DNA from: an uncultured Erwinia sp.
Lineage (GTDB): Bacteria > Pseudomonadota > Gammaproteobacteria > Enterobacterales > Enterobacteriaceae
Length of the DNA: 64,000 nt
Direction: 5' to 3'
Assembly: GCA_946221915.1 (NCBI GenBank)
Contig: CAMIKG010000016.1
Coordinates: 1 to 64,000 of the forward strand
Made by a program: the position numbers and the translations under genes. Each line of letters starts with the position of its first letter. The stretch's first letter is position 1. The notes under the pieces were generated by a model. That model made no database searches. It worked only from the letters and a program-made list of their open reading frames with translations, and was not told the DNA's origin. Positions 42,894 to 53,026 of this stretch are shown here, one piece after another.

Positions 42894-45788
42894 ATGCGAA
42901 AGTCTGTTGTCTGGATTGCTAACTTATTGTTTTGCTTTTTATTATGGGGTCAGTATGTGCAGGCTGCGGAGGGCTGGCAGCCGGTAGCCGAAACCATACG
43001 CAAGAGTGAAAAGGATCCACGTCAGTACCAGGCGATCAAACTGGATAATGGCATGACGGTGTTGCTGGTCTCCGATAAGCTGGCGCCGAAATCGCTGGCG
43101 TCGCTGGCGCTGCCGATTGGCTCGCTCGACGATCCTGACAACCAGCTGGGACTGGCGCATTACCTTGAGCATATGGTGCTGATGGGATCGAAGCGCTATC
43201 CGCAGGCGGACAATCTTGCTGAGTTCCTGAAGAAGCATGGCGGCAGCCATAATGCCAGTACCGCGTCATACCGCACCGCGTTTTATCTGGAAGTGGAAAA
43301 CGATGCACTGGAACCCGCAGCCGATCGCATGGCGGATGCCATTGCTGAACCGCTGCTCGGCACCGTCAATGCCGACCGTGAACGTAATGCGGTCAATGCC
43401 GAGCTGACGATGGCGCGATCGCGTGATGGTCTGCGTATGGCGCAGGTAGGCGCGGAAACCCTCAATCCGCAGCACCCCAGCGCCCGCTTCTCTGGCGGCA
43501 ATCTGGAAACGCTGCGCGATAAGCCGGACAGCAAACTGCATGATGCGCTGACCGCATTTTACCAGCGCTACTACTCCGCCAACCTGATGAAAGCGGTGAT
43601 TTACAGCAACAAACCCCTGTCGGAACTGGCGCAGATCGCAGTGAAAACCTTTGGCCGCGTGCCGAACCGCGAGGCGAGCGTTCCGCAGATTAACGTTCCG
43701 GCGGTCACTGACCAGCAGACGGGCATCATCATTCACTATGTACCGGCACAGCCGCGCAAACAGCTGAAAATTGAATTCCGTATCGACAACAACAGCGACA
43801 AGTTCCGCAGTAAAACAGACACGCTGGTGGGTTACCTGATTGGCAACCGCAGCAAAAACACCCTGTCCGACTGGCTGCAGAAAAATGGCCTCGCGGATTC
43901 AATTAATGCCGGCGCAGATCCGATGATCGATCGCAATGGCGGCCTGTTCGCAATCTCTGTCTCGCTGACGGATAAAGGTCTGGCGCAGCGCGACCAGGTG
44001 GTGGCGGCGATATTCAGCTATATCAACCTGCTGCGTAAAGACGGCATTGATAAGCGTTACTTTGATGAAGTCTCCCATGTGCTGGATCTCGACTTCCGTT
44101 ATCCGTCGATCACCCGTGATATGGACTACATCGAGTGGCTGGTGGACACCATGCTGCGAGTGCCGGTTGAACACACGCTGGATGCACCGTATCTGGCCGA
44201 TCAGTATGACCCACAGGCGATTAAACAGCGTCTGGAAGGCATGACGCCGGAAAAAGCACGCATCTGGTATATCAGCCCGGATGAGCCGCACAACAAGCAA
44301 GCTTACTTTGTCGATGCGCCTTATCAGGTGGATAAAATTAGCGCGCAGCGTTTCGCTGACTGGCAGCAACAGGGTGAGTCGATCGCGCTGTCGCTGCCGA
44401 CGCTGAACCCCTACATTCCTGACGATTTCAGTCTGATCCCGGCCAGTGAGAAGCCGGTTACGCATCCGCAGCAGCTGGTGAATGAACCGGGTCTGCGCGT
44501 GTTCTATATGCCCAGCCACTATTATGCTGATGAGCCGAAAGCCAATATCACCCTGGCGCTGCGTAACAAAGACGCGATGGGCAGTGCGCGTAACCAGGTG
44601 CTGTTTGCGCTTAACGATTACCTGGCGGGACTGGCGCTGGATGAACTGAGTTCGCAGGCGTCAGTGGGCGGCATCAGTTTCTCCACCAGTGAGAATGACG
44701 GCGTGGTGTTCAACGCCAGCGGCTTTACCCAGCGCCTGCCAAAACTGCTCGCCTCGCTGTTACAGGGTTACGCCAGCTATACGCCGGACGAAGCCCAGCT
44801 GGAACAGGCGAAATCCTGGTATGCTGAGCGGCTGGACGCGGCGGAAAAAGGCAAGGCATTCGAGCAGGCGATTCAGCCGGTGCAGATGCTGTCGAAGCTG
44901 CCCTACAGCGAACGCCGTGAACGACGCGCGCAGCTGAAGTCGATCACGGTGAAAGAGCTGCTCGACTACCGTCAGCAACTGCTGGAAAAGGCGACGCCGG
45001 AAATGCTGGTAGTCGGCAATATGACGCCGGATGCCGTCAGTTCGCTGGCGCGTGAAGTGCGTAATCAGCTGAAATGCAGCGGTGAAAGCTGGTGGCACGG
45101 CAAGTATGTCGCCGTTGAAAAACCGACGCTGGCAAACATCGAAAAAACCGGCAGCAGCACCGATTCGGCGCTGGCGGCGGTGTATATTCCGACAGGCTAT
45201 GCGGAGCATCAAAGCATTGCCAACAGCGCGCTGCTGAGCCAGATCATCCAGCCATGGTTCTACAACCAGCTGCGTACCGAAGAGCAGCTGGGCTATGCGG
45301 TGTTTGCTTTCCAGATGCCGGTCGGCCGCCAGTGGGGTATTGGCTTCCTGCTGCAGAGCAACAGCAAACAACCGGCTTATCTGCTGCAGCGTTACCAGGC
45401 CTTCTATCCGACGGCGGAAAAACGTCTGCGCGCGATGAGCAAAGAGGAGTTCGCGCAGTATCAGGCGGCGCTGATCAACGAGCTGAAACAGCGCCCGCAG
45501 ACGCTGGATGAAGAGGCGGGTCGTTTCGGTAAAGACTTCGACCGCGAAAACTACCGCTTTGACACGCGGGAAAAAGTGATCGCGCAGATCCAGCAGCTGA
45601 CGCCGCAAAGCGTGGCGGACTTCTTCCACAATGCGGTGATTAAGCCGCAGGGACTGGCGTTGCTGTCGCAGATTTCCGGCAGCCAGCATGCTAAACCGGA
45701 TTATGCCCGCAGCAAGGGCTTTAAAAGCTGGCAGGATGTCTCCAGTTTGCAGCAATCCTTACCGGTGAAGAGTGAGAAACATGAGTGA
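42894..45788 (+). CDS. ptrA: Protease III (pitrilysin) PtrA
   Basis: Periplasmic zinc metalloprotease of 964 aa (E. coli 962). Sec signal peptide at about residues 1-24 (LLFCFLLWGQYVQAA). The inverted zinc motif HXXEH is HYLEH (about residues 88-92), with the distal Glu about 75 residues on. M16 family N- and C-terminal halves are both present. It degrades small peptides such as insulin-like substrates. It has no known role in recombination despite lying between recC and recB, and its 3' end overlaps recB by 8 bases. Confidence 0.97.
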   Translation: MRKSVVWIANLLFCFLLWGQYVQAAEGWQPVAETIRKSEKDPRQYQAIKLDNGMTVLLVSDKLAPKSLASLALPIGSLDDPDNQLGLAHYLEHMVLMGSKRYPQADNLAEFLKKHGGSHNASTASYRTAFYLEVENDALEPAADRMADAIAEPLLGTVNADRERNAVNAELTMARSRDGLRMAQVGAETLNPQHPSARFSGGNLETLRDKPDSKLHDALTAFYQRYYSANLMKAVIYSNKPLSELAQIAVKTFGRVPNREASVPQINVPAVTDQQTGIIIHYVPAQPRKQLKIEFRIDNNSDKFRSKTDTLVGYLIGNRSKNTLSDWLQKNGLADSINAGADPMIDRNGGLFAISVSLTDKGLAQRDQVVAAIFSYINLLRKDGIDKRYFDEVSHVLDLDFRYPSITRDMDYIEWLVDTMLRVPVEHTLDAPYLADQYDPQAIKQRLEGMTPEKARIWYISPDEPHNKQAYFVDAPYQVDKISAQRFADWQQQGESIALSLPTLNPYIPDDFSLIPASEKPVTHPQQLVNEPGLRVFYMPSHYYADEPKANITLALRNKDAMGSARNQVLFALNDYLAGLALDELSSQASVGGISFSTSENDGVVFNASGFTQRLPKLLASLLQGYASYTPDEAQLEQAKSWYAERLDAAEKGKAFEQAIQPVQMLSKLPYSERRERRAQLKSITVKELLDYRQQLLEKATPEMLVVGNMTPDAVSSLAREVRNQLKCSGESWWHGKYVAVEKPTLANIEKTGSSTDSALAAVYIPTGYAEHQSIANSALLSQIIQPWFYNQLRTEEQLGYAVFAFQMPVGRQWGIGFLLQSNSKQPAYLLQRYQAFYPTAEKRLRAMSKEEFAQYQAALINELKQRPQTLDEEAGRFGKDFDRENYRFDTREKVIAQIQQLTPQSVADFFHNAVIKPQGLALLSQISGSQHAKPDYARSKGFKSWQDVSSLQQSLPVKSEKHE

Positions 45789-48700
45789 CCTGATTCCGCA
45801 GCGGCTCGATCCCTTAACCCTGCCGCTGGCGGGTGAACGACTGATCGAAGCCTCTGCGGGAACCGGCAAAACCTTTACCATCGGCGTGCTCTACCTGCGC
45901 CTGTTGCTGGGACTGGGAGGGGAGGCGGCTTACCCGCGTCCGCTGTCCGTGGAGGAGATTCTGGTGGTGACCTTTACCGAGGCCGCCACCGCCGAACTGC
46001 GCGGACGTATTCGTCACAATATCCATCAGCTGCGCCTCGCCTGTGTGCGCGGCGTGACGGACGACCCGATGCTGCAACCGCTGTTGCCGCAAATTGGCGA
46101 TCTGCCACAGGCGGCGGCGATGCTGCTGGCGGCGGAACGGCAAATGGATGAAGCGGCGATCTTTACCATTCACGGCTTTTGCCAGCGTATGCTCAATCTC
46201 AACGCCTTTGAGTCTGGCATGCTGTTTGAGCAGCAGCTGATTGAAGATGAGCAGTCGCTGCGCCGCCAGGCCACGGCTGATTTCTGGCGACGTCACTGCT
46301 ATCCGCTGCCGCTGTCGGTGGCGCGGGTGATTGCTGCCGAGTGGAGCGGGCCTGAGGCGCTGCTGAGTACGCTGTCGCCGTGGCTGCAGGGGGAATCCCC
46401 GGCGCTGAAATACCCGCCAGCTGCAGAGGAGACCCTCGCGGAACGCCATGACAAGCTGATTGCGCGTATTGATGCGCTGAAAGCACAGTGGTGCGCGGCG
46501 GCGGCTGATCTGTTGGCGATAATCAGCGATTCTGGTGTTGATAAGCGCAGCTACAGCAGCAAACATCTGCCGAACTGGCTGGAGAAAATCGGCCAGTGGG
46601 CGCAGGAAGAGACGCAGGATTACACGGTGCCGAAAGATCTGGCGCGCTTTACGCAAAGCGTGCTGGAGGAGAAAACGAAGAAAGGCGATCCGCCACGTCA
46701 TGCGCTGTTTAGCGCCGTCGAACAGTTTCTTGCCGAGCCGCTGTCACTGCGTGACCTGGTGATTGCCCGCGCCCTGCAGGAAATCCGCTTCGCCACGCGT
46801 AAAGAGAAGCGGCTGCGCGCGCAGCTGGGATTTGACGACCTGCTTAGCCGTTTTGATGAGGCGTTGCAGCAACCCGGCGGCCCACTGCTGGCCAGCACTA
46901 TTCGTGCCCGTTACCCGGTGGCGCTGATCGACGAATTCCAGGATACCGATCCGCAGCAGTACCGGATTTTCCGCACCCTGTATGTCGGTCAGCCGGACAG
47001 CGCGCTGCTGCTGATTGGCGACCCGAAACAGGCGATCTACGCTTTCCGTGGTGCGGATATTTTTACCTACATGAAAGCGCGCGCCGAAGTGAGCGCGCAC
47101 TATACGCTGGATACTAACTGGCGCTCATCACCGGCGATGATTACCAGCGTTAATCAGCTATTCGCCCGGCTGGATAACCCGTTCCTGTTTCGCGAAATCC
47201 CCTTTATTCCGGTGCACTCTGCGCCGCCGAAAGCCACGCTGCGTTTTACGCTTGATGGGCAGACGCAACCGGCGCTGCGTTTCTGGCTGCAGCCAGGCAG
47301 TGGCGTCGGCGTCTCTGAGTATCAGCAGTATATGGCGCGCCAGTGTGCGAGCGAGATCCGTCACTGGCTGGCTGCCGGTCAGCAGGGCAAGGCGCTGATT
47401 GGTTCAGACAAAGCAATGCGCCCGGTGCAGGCCTCGGATATTACCATTCTGGTGCGCAGCTACGGCGAAGCGGCGGTGATGCGCGAAGCGCTGAACGGCC
47501 TGAATATTCCTTCGGTGTATCTCTCCAGCCGCGACAGCGTCTTCACCACGCCGGAAGCGCGCGAAGTGCTGTGGCTGCTGCAGGCAGTGCTGGCGCCGGA
47601 GCAGGAGCGTGCGCTGCGCAATGCGCTGGCGACCAGCATTATGGGGCTGGATGCGCCGACGCTGGACAGTCTGAATCAGGATGAACATGCCTGGAACCAG
47701 CTGGTGGATGAGTTTGCCGAATACCGTCAGCTGTGGCTGAAACGCGGCGTACTGCCGATGCTGCGCGAACTGATGGTGAAGCGGCAGATTGCCGAGAATC
47801 TACTGCTGTCGGCGAGCGGCGAGCGGCGTCTGACGGACCTGCTGCACCTCGGTGAGCTGCTGCAGGAAGCCTCATCGCAGCTGGACAGCGAGCATGCGCT
47901 GGTGCGCTGGCTGGCGCAGCAAATCGCTCAGCCGAATACTCAGGCGGCGAACCAGCAGCTGCGCCTCGAAAGTGACCGCCATCTGGTCAAAATTGTCACT
48001 ATTCATAAATCGAAAGGGCTGGAGTATTCGCTGGTCTGGCTGCCGTTTGTCGCCAATTTCCGTGAGGCGGCACAGGGCATCTACCATGACCGCAACACCT
48101 TCCAGGCGCTGCTGGATCTGCAGGGTGATGATGAGAGTCAGCAACTGGCGGAGCAGGAGCGTCTGGCGGAGGATTTACGTCTGCTGTATGTGGCGCTGAC
48201 GCGCTCCATCTGGCATTGCAGTATTGGCATCGCGCCGCTGATCAAAGGCAACCGTAAAAAAGAGGGCAGCAGCGACCTGCATAAAAGCGCGCTGGGCTAC
48301 TTGCTGCAGCGTGGCGAGGAAGCTGACAGTGAGCAATTACTTACCTTGCTGCAGCAGCTTGATGGTGACACGACGGCGCTGAAAACGGAAACCACGCCTG
48401 ACAATACGCCGTGGCAGCCTGATGCCGCCGTTCAACCGCAGCTCAGCAGCCGTGAAGTTACACGCGCGTTGCGTGATGAGTGGCGTGTCACCAGCTATAC
48501 CGGCCTGCAACAGCACGGCACCTCATCGGTGCTGGATTTAACGCCGCGGTTTGATGTGGACGCTGCCGGTGAGTCCGGCCAGGTAAGTGAGCCTGTACTC
48601 ACTCCGCACAGCTTCCCGCGCGGCGCATCGCCGGGCACCTTCCTGCACAGCCTGTTTGAGACTATCGATTTTACCCAGCCGCTGTCGTCTGAAACGCTGC

Positions 48701-49326
48701 TGCTGCAACTCCAGCAGCAGGGTTACGACGAGCAGTGGCTGCCGGTGCTGGAAGAGTGGGTTAACCGCGTGCTGACCACGCCACTGGATGACAGTGGCGT
48801 TAGCCTCAGCCAGCTGTCGCCGCAGCAGAAGCAGGCGGAACTGCAGTTTTATCTGCCGATTAATGCCCCGCTCAGCGCCCCTGCACTGGCGCGGCTGATG
48901 CAGCAGTATGACCCGCTCTCCGCCCGTGCGCCCGCAGTGGATTTTCACCAGGTGCGCGGCATGCTGAAAGGCTTTATCGACCTGGTTTTCTGCTGGCAGG
49001 GGAAATATTACCTGCTGGATTACAAATCCAACTGGCTGGGGGAAGAGAGCGCTGCCTACACGCCACAGGCGATGGAGCAGGCAATGATCGCCCATCGCTA
49101 CGATCTGCAGTACCAGCTGTATAGTCTGGCGTTACACCGCTATTTGCGTCACCGGCTGGCGGATTATGATTATCAGCGCCATTTTGGCGGCGTGCTGTAT
49201 CTGTTTTTGCGCGGTGTGGACGGCAGCGCCAGCGACAACGGCGTTTTCCGTACCCGGCCTGATGCGCAGTTTATCGCCGCGCTGGATCGGCTGTTTGCCG
49301 GTGAGACGCAGGAGGCGGCATGTTAG
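45781..49326 (+). CDS. recB: Exodeoxyribonuclease V subunit RecB
   Basis: 3'-5' helicase and the only nuclease of RecBCD; 1181 aa from ATG 45781 (E. coli 1180). A GTG at 45772 is a less likely start. Walker A EASAGTGKTFTIG at the N-terminus; DEXX box ALIDEFQDTDPQQYRIF; helicase motif TIHKSKGLEYSLVWLPF; C-terminal RecB nuclease motif DLVFCWQGKYYLLDYKSNWL with the catalytic Asp and Lys. It overlaps ptrA at its start and recD at its end (7 bases), so the three are translationally coupled. Confidence 0.97.
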   Translation: MSDLIPQRLDPLTLPLAGERLIEASAGTGKTFTIGVLYLRLLLGLGGEAAYPRPLSVEEILVVTFTEAATAELRGRIRHNIHQLRLACVRGVTDDPMLQPLLPQIGDLPQAAAMLLAAERQMDEAAIFTIHGFCQRMLNLNAFESGMLFEQQLIEDEQSLRRQATADFWRRHCYPLPLSVARVIAAEWSGPEALLSTLSPWLQGESPALKYPPAAEETLAERHDKLIARIDALKAQWCAAAADLLAIISDSGVDKRSYSSKHLPNWLEKIGQWAQEETQDYTVPKDLARFTQSVLEEKTKKGDPPRHALFSAVEQFLAEPLSLRDLVIARALQEIRFATRKEKRLRAQLGFDDLLSRFDEALQQPGGPLLASTIRARYPVALIDEFQDTDPQQYRIFRTLYVGQPDSALLLIGDPKQAIYAFRGADIFTYMKARAEVSAHYTLDTNWRSSPAMITSVNQLFARLDNPFLFREIPFIPVHSAPPKATLRFTLDGQTQPALRFWLQPGSGVGVSEYQQYMARQCASEIRHWLAAGQQGKALIGSDKAMRPVQASDITILVRSYGEAAVMREALNGLNIPSVYLSSRDSVFTTPEAREVLWLLQAVLAPEQERALRNALATSIMGLDAPTLDSLNQDEHAWNQLVDEFAEYRQLWLKRGVLPMLRELMVKRQIAENLLLSASGERRLTDLLHLGELLQEASSQLDSEHALVRWLAQQIAQPNTQAANQQLRLESDRHLVKIVTIHKSKGLEYSLVWLPFVANFREAAQGIYHDRNTFQALLDLQGDDESQQLAEQERLAEDLRLLYVALTRSIWHCSIGIAPLIKGNRKKEGSSDLHKSALGYLLQRGEEADSEQLLTLLQQLDGDTTALKTETTPDNTPWQPDAAVQPQLSSREVTRALRDEWRVTSYTGLQQHGTSSVLDLTPRFDVDAAGESGQVSEPVLTPHSFPRGASPGTFLHSLFETIDFTQPLSSETLLLQLQQQGYDEQWLPVLEEWVNRVLTTPLDDSGVSLSQLSPQQKQAELQFYLPINAPLSAPALARLMQQYDPLSARAPAVDFHQVRGMLKGFIDLVFCWQGKYYLLDYKSNWLGEESAAYTPQAMEQAMIAHRYDLQYQLYSLALHRYLRHRLADYDYQRHFGGVLYLFLRGVDGSASDNGVFRTRPDAQFIAALDRLFAGETQEAAC

Positions 49327-51146
49327 AACCCTTATTACGTCAGGCGGTGGAGAAACGGCTGCTGCGTGCACTGGACGTACAGTTTGCCCGTATGCTGGCA
49401 GATGAGTCGCAACCGGCGCTGATGCTGGCGGCGGCATGGGTCAGTGCGGAGGCCGGAGAAGGGCATGTCTGTCTGCCGCTGTCGCAGATGACGCCGGCGG
49501 CGCTGTTTGCCGGGCGTCATCCCGAGCTGGCGGCGGCGATCTGGCAGGCCGCGGGTGCGCCGGAAGAGTGGCATAACCTGCTGTCCGGTAGTGAGGCGGT
49601 CAGTGATGGTTCGCTGGCAACGCCGTTAGTGCTGCAACAACAGCGCCTGTACCTCAATCGTATGTGGCAGGCGGAAGGTCAGGTGGCGGCGTTTATTGCC
49701 GCGCCGTCTGCGGACGAACTGGCTGACGACACTGCGTTGCGCCGGGTACTGGATGAACTTTTTGGTCAGCAGCCGGAGGACTGGCAGAAAATTGCCGCTG
49801 CGGTGGCGATCACGCGCAAAATCGCGGTGATCTCCGGCGGACCGGGGACCGGGAAAACCACCACGGTGGCGAAGTTGCTGGCGGCGCTGATTCGCCTGAC
49901 GCCGGGACCTTTACGTATTCAGCTGGCTGCACCTACCGGTAAAGCGGCGGCGCGCCTGACGGAATCGCTGGGCAAAGCGCTGCTCAGTCTGCAACTCAGT
50001 GCGGAAGAGCAGCAGAAATTCCCGGCGGAAGCTATCACGCTGCACCGCCTGCTCGGCGCGCAACCCGACAGCCAGCGCATGCGTTATCACGCTGCGAATC
50101 CGCTGCATCTCGATGTGCTGGTGGTGGATGAGGCATCAATGGTGGATTTGCCGATGATGGCGCATCTCATCGCCGCGCTGCCGAAACAGGCGCGCGTGAT
50201 ATTTCTCGGCGACCGCGATCAGCTGGCTTCTGTGGAGGCCGGTGCGGTATTGGGCGATATCTGTCGTCTTGCGGAAACGGGCTACAGCACGGCCCGGGCG
50301 CAGCAGTTGTCATTACTCACCGGTTGCCCGCTGACGGGGCATGATGATGAGCAGGCGTCGGCGGTGCGTGACAGCATCTGCCTGCTGCGCAAAAGTTATC
50401 GCTTTGATGCCCAGTCAGGCATCGGTCAGCTGGCGCTGGCGGTTAATGATGGCGATGTGGCACGGGCTGACGCTGTATTTGGTTCGGGCTTTGCCGATAT
50501 CGCGCGTTATCCTCTATCCAGTGCCGCGGATTATCAGCAGTTATTGCAGGATTGCGTTGCCGGCTACCAGCCTTATCTGCAACTGGTGCGGCAGCAGGTG
50601 GAAGCACAGCAGGTGATGGCGGCGTTTGCCCGTTATCAGCTGCTCTGCGCGCTGCGTGAAGGGCCGTTTGGCGTTGATGGCCTGAATGAGCGTATTGAGC
50701 AGGCGCTGCATCAGCGTGGATTGATTCAGCGTCCGCCCGCCGCCAGCGGCAAATGGTACGCCGGGCGTCCGGTGATGATTACGCGCAATGATCGTGCGCT
50801 GGGGCTGTTTAATGGCGATATTGGCATTGCGCTGGAGAGTGGCGAGGGGCTGAAGGTGTTCTTCCCGCTGCCGGACGGCACGATTAAAGCGGTGCAGCCG
50901 AGCCGTTTGCCACCGCACGATACTGCTTACGCGATGACGGTGCATAAATCGCAGGGATCGGAGTTTGAGCATACCTCGCTGGTGCTGCCGAACCATTTTC
51001 TGCCGGTGCTGACGCGTGAGCTGGTATATACCGCGATTACGCGTGCGCGGGAGCGGCTAAGTCTGTATACCGATGAAGCGGTGTGGCGTCAGGCGGTGAG
51101 GGTGCGGACGCTGAGGCGCAGTGGATTACAGGAGAGGCTGGGCTGA
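49320..51146 (+). CDS. recD: Exodeoxyribonuclease V subunit RecD
   Basis: 5'-3' SF1B helicase subunit, 608 aa (same as E. coli). Walker A AVISGGPGTGKTTTVAKLL near residue 170; Walker B LVVDEASMVDLPMM; motif VI region AMTVHKSQGSEFEHTSLVLP and VYTAITRARERLSLY at the C-terminus. Starts inside the recB end. A short hairpin follows the stop codon. Confidence 0.97.
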   Translation: MLEPLLRQAVEKRLLRALDVQFARMLADESQPALMLAAAWVSAEAGEGHVCLPLSQMTPAALFAGRHPELAAAIWQAAGAPEEWHNLLSGSEAVSDGSLATPLVLQQQRLYLNRMWQAEGQVAAFIAAPSADELADDTALRRVLDELFGQQPEDWQKIAAAVAITRKIAVISGGPGTGKTTTVAKLLAALIRLTPGPLRIQLAAPTGKAAARLTESLGKALLSLQLSAEEQQKFPAEAITLHRLLGAQPDSQRMRYHAANPLHLDVLVVDEASMVDLPMMAHLIAALPKQARVIFLGDRDQLASVEAGAVLGDICRLAETGYSTARAQQLSLLTGCPLTGHDDEQASAVRDSICLLRKSYRFDAQSGIGQLALAVNDGDVARADAVFGSGFADIARYPLSSAADYQQLLQDCVAGYQPYLQLVRQQVEAQQVMAAFARYQLLCALREGPFGVDGLNERIEQALHQRGLIQRPPAASGKWYAGRPVMITRNDRALGLFNGDIGIALESGEGLKVFFPLPDGTIKAVQPSRLPPHDTAYAMTVHKSQGSEFEHTSLVLPNHFLPVLTRELVYTAITRARERLSLYTDEAVWRQAVRVRTLRRSGLQERLG

Positions 51147-51166
51147 GGCGCAGCCCGCGCAATTTT
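51140..51166 (+). terminator. Weak terminator after recD
   Basis: GGGCTG (51140-51145) pairs with CAGCCC (51151-51156), with AATTTT a few bases on. It overlaps the recD stop codon. Confidence 0.4.
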
Positions 51167-51289
51167 GGGCTGGAGCTTAGCTCATGGTTGGTTTTTTGTC
51201 TGGGTGACTGGAGTGGCAAGGTGACTGAAGTCGCTGGAGGCCGCTGGAGTTGACGTCGGGTAACTGGAGCTTAGTTGTGCATCTGAACG

Positions 51290-51410
51290 GCTCCTTCCCC
51301 CACGGTGTGGGGGAAGGTTGGGATGGGGGAGCAAATGACTCAGGCTCAGACTCGGAGTTGTGAATTCCCCCTCCCCAGCCCTCCCCCACGACGTGGGGGA
51401 GGGGGCGGAA
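51290..51410. repeat. Composite C/G-rich palindromic repeat (two hairpins)
   Basis: Hairpin 1: CCTTCCCCCAC (51293-51303), loop GGT, GTGGGGGAAGG (51307-51317). Hairpin 2: CCCTCCCCCACG (51379-51390) with CGTGGGGGAGGG (51392-51403). The linker just after hairpin 1 begins TTGGGATGGGGGAGCAAA and closely matches the linker of the element at 58540. Lies between convergent recD and argA. The flank 51147-51289 holds GACTGG/CTGGAG-type degenerate repeats, including an 11-bp direct repeat CTGGAGCTTAG at 51170 and 51264, and no gene. Confidence 0.8.
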
Positions 51411-51465
51411 GTCCCTGCAAGCCTGTCAGCTTATCGTCTGTAAGAACCCAGACATCCCCAATGAT

Positions 51466-52794
51466 TTAAGTCAGATCCGCCATCAGCACTTTCGATTTCC
51501 GCTGATAGTTGTACATCTCTTTCTTTCTCTCCGGCAGCAGATCAACATCCACCGGCGTAAAGCCGCGTTCCTGGAACCAGTGAATGCTGCGCGTGGTCAG
51601 CACAAACAGTTTTTTCAGGCCTATCTGCCGCGCCTGTAGCGCGACGCGCTGCAGCAGCGCTTCACCGCGCGATGAGCTGCGGTAGTCCGGATGCACCGCC
51701 ACGCAGGCCATTTCGCCAATCTGTTCTTCCGGGAACGGATACAATGCCGCACAGGCGATGGTCAGATTGTCGCGCTCGATAATGGTGAACTTATCGATTT
51801 CCATCTCCAGCTGTTCGCGTGAACGGCGCACCAGAATGCCCTGTTGCTCCAGCGGACGGATCAGCTCCAGAATGCCGCCGATATCGTTAATCGTCGCGCG
51901 GCGGATCTGCTCTGCAGACTCCATGACTATCTGTGTACCGATACCATCGCGTGAGAACAGTTCCTGCAGCAGCGCGCCATCTTCCTGATAGCTGATTAAG
52001 TGGCTGCGGCGCACGCCGCTGCGGCAGGCGTTGACCGCGCCGCGCAGAAAACGCACGGTGCCAGAGTGGAAGTCGCCGCATTTTTCCAGGGCATCAATGC
52101 GCGCCTGCGCGTCGTTAGGGAACAGCTCAGAAACAATATTGCCTTCATCATTGATCACGCCCTGTTCAGAACAGAAGCCAATCATTTTTTCCGCTTTCAG
52201 TTTGATCGCCAGCTGCGTCGCCACTTCTTCGGAAGTGAGGTTGAAGCTTTCGCCCGTCACCGAGACGGCTACCGGACCCATCAGCACAATCGCGCCGCTG
52301 TCGAGCTGGCGATGGATTGCCTCTTCATCAATCCGGCGAATACGGCCGCTGTGGCAGTAGTCAACGCCGTCATCCACGCCCAGCGGCTGAGAAATAATAA
52401 AGTTGCCGCTGACCACATTAATATGCGCGCCCTGCAGAGGGGTGTTATTCAGGCTCATCGACAGACGGGCGGTGATATCGAGCTGCAGGCGGCCCGCCGC
52501 CTGCTTCACCAGCTCCAGCGACTGAGCGTCGGTGACGCGGGTATGCTTATGATAAACAGGTTCGAGCTGGTGTTCGGCCAGGCTGGCGTCAATCTGCGGA
52601 CGCGCGCCATACACCACTACCAGGCGAATACCCAGGCTGTGCAGCAGGCCGATATCGTTGACGATGCTGGAGAAGTTTTCATGCTCAATCGCTTCACCGC
52701 CAAGCATGATGACAAACGTCTTACCCCGGTGCGCGTTGATGTAGGGAACGGTGTGGCGAAAACCCTGAACCAGTTCGGTACTACGTTCCTTCAC
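51466..52794 (-). CDS. argA: N-acetylglutamate synthase ArgA
   Basis: First committed enzyme of arginine synthesis, acetylating glutamate with acetyl-CoA; 442 aa (E. coli 443). GTG at 52794 is chosen because AGAGGG lies 6 bases upstream and the protein then begins KERSTELVQGFRHTVPYI like E. coli ArgA; ATG 52812 has no ribosome site and falls inside an ArgR half-site. An N-terminal amino-acid-kinase-like domain (about 1-280; KTFVIMLGGEAIE) binds arginine for feedback inhibition; the C-terminal GNAT domain (about 295-442; ACVAVHPDYRSSSRGEALL) is catalytic. Regulated by ArgR through the operator at 52808. Confidence 0.96.
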   Translation of the reverse strand: MKERSTELVQGFRHTVPYINAHRGKTFVIMLGGEAIEHENFSSIVNDIGLLHSLGIRLVVVYGARPQIDASLAEHQLEPVYHKHTRVTDAQSLELVKQAAGRLQLDITARLSMSLNNTPLQGAHINVVSGNFIISQPLGVDDGVDYCHSGRIRRIDEEAIHRQLDSGAIVLMGPVAVSVTGESFNLTSEEVATQLAIKLKAEKMIGFCSEQGVINDEGNIVSELFPNDAQARIDALEKCGDFHSGTVRFLRGAVNACRSGVRRSHLISYQEDGALLQELFSRDGIGTQIVMESAEQIRRATINDIGGILELIRPLEQQGILVRRSREQLEMEIDKFTIIERDNLTIACAALYPFPEEQIGEMACVAVHPDYRSSSRGEALLQRVALQARQIGLKKLFVLTTRSIHWFQERGFTPVDVDLLPERKKEMYNYQRKSKVLMADLT

Positions 52795-52807
52795 GGCAAA
52801 CCCTCTT

Positions 52808-52842
52808 TGCATGTTTATTCGAAATTTTTGTATTTTTATTCT
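52808..52842 (-). promoter_or_regulatory. ArgR operator (two ARG boxes)
   Basis: On the minus strand, AGAATAAAAATACA (52842-52829) and CGAATAAACATGCA (52821-52808) both resemble the ARG-box core TGAATWWWWATTCA. Their start-to-start distance is exactly 21 bp, the spacing of paired ARG boxes bound by an ArgR hexamer. They lie immediately upstream of the argA ribosome site. Confidence 0.65.
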
Positions 52843-53026
52843 TTTCTGGCGCGCGATGCAAGAGGCAATTTTCCTTAGTTATCACCAGCTACGCCGCTTT
52901 GCTCCATCTAATTCTCTGCATTTATTCGCTTTTTCCGGATGACAGCCCGCCATGGATTAGTTAAAGTTTTCGCCATATTTTTTATTTTGGCTGTTTTTTA
53001 GACACACCACAGTTAACTGGAGCGGC

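Noticed and set aside
40000..49000. Many GCTGGTGG (Chi-like) octamers
   Set aside because: They arise readily from Leu-Val-Val/Ala-Gly codons in this GC-rich sequence; without genome counts no enrichment can be claimed.
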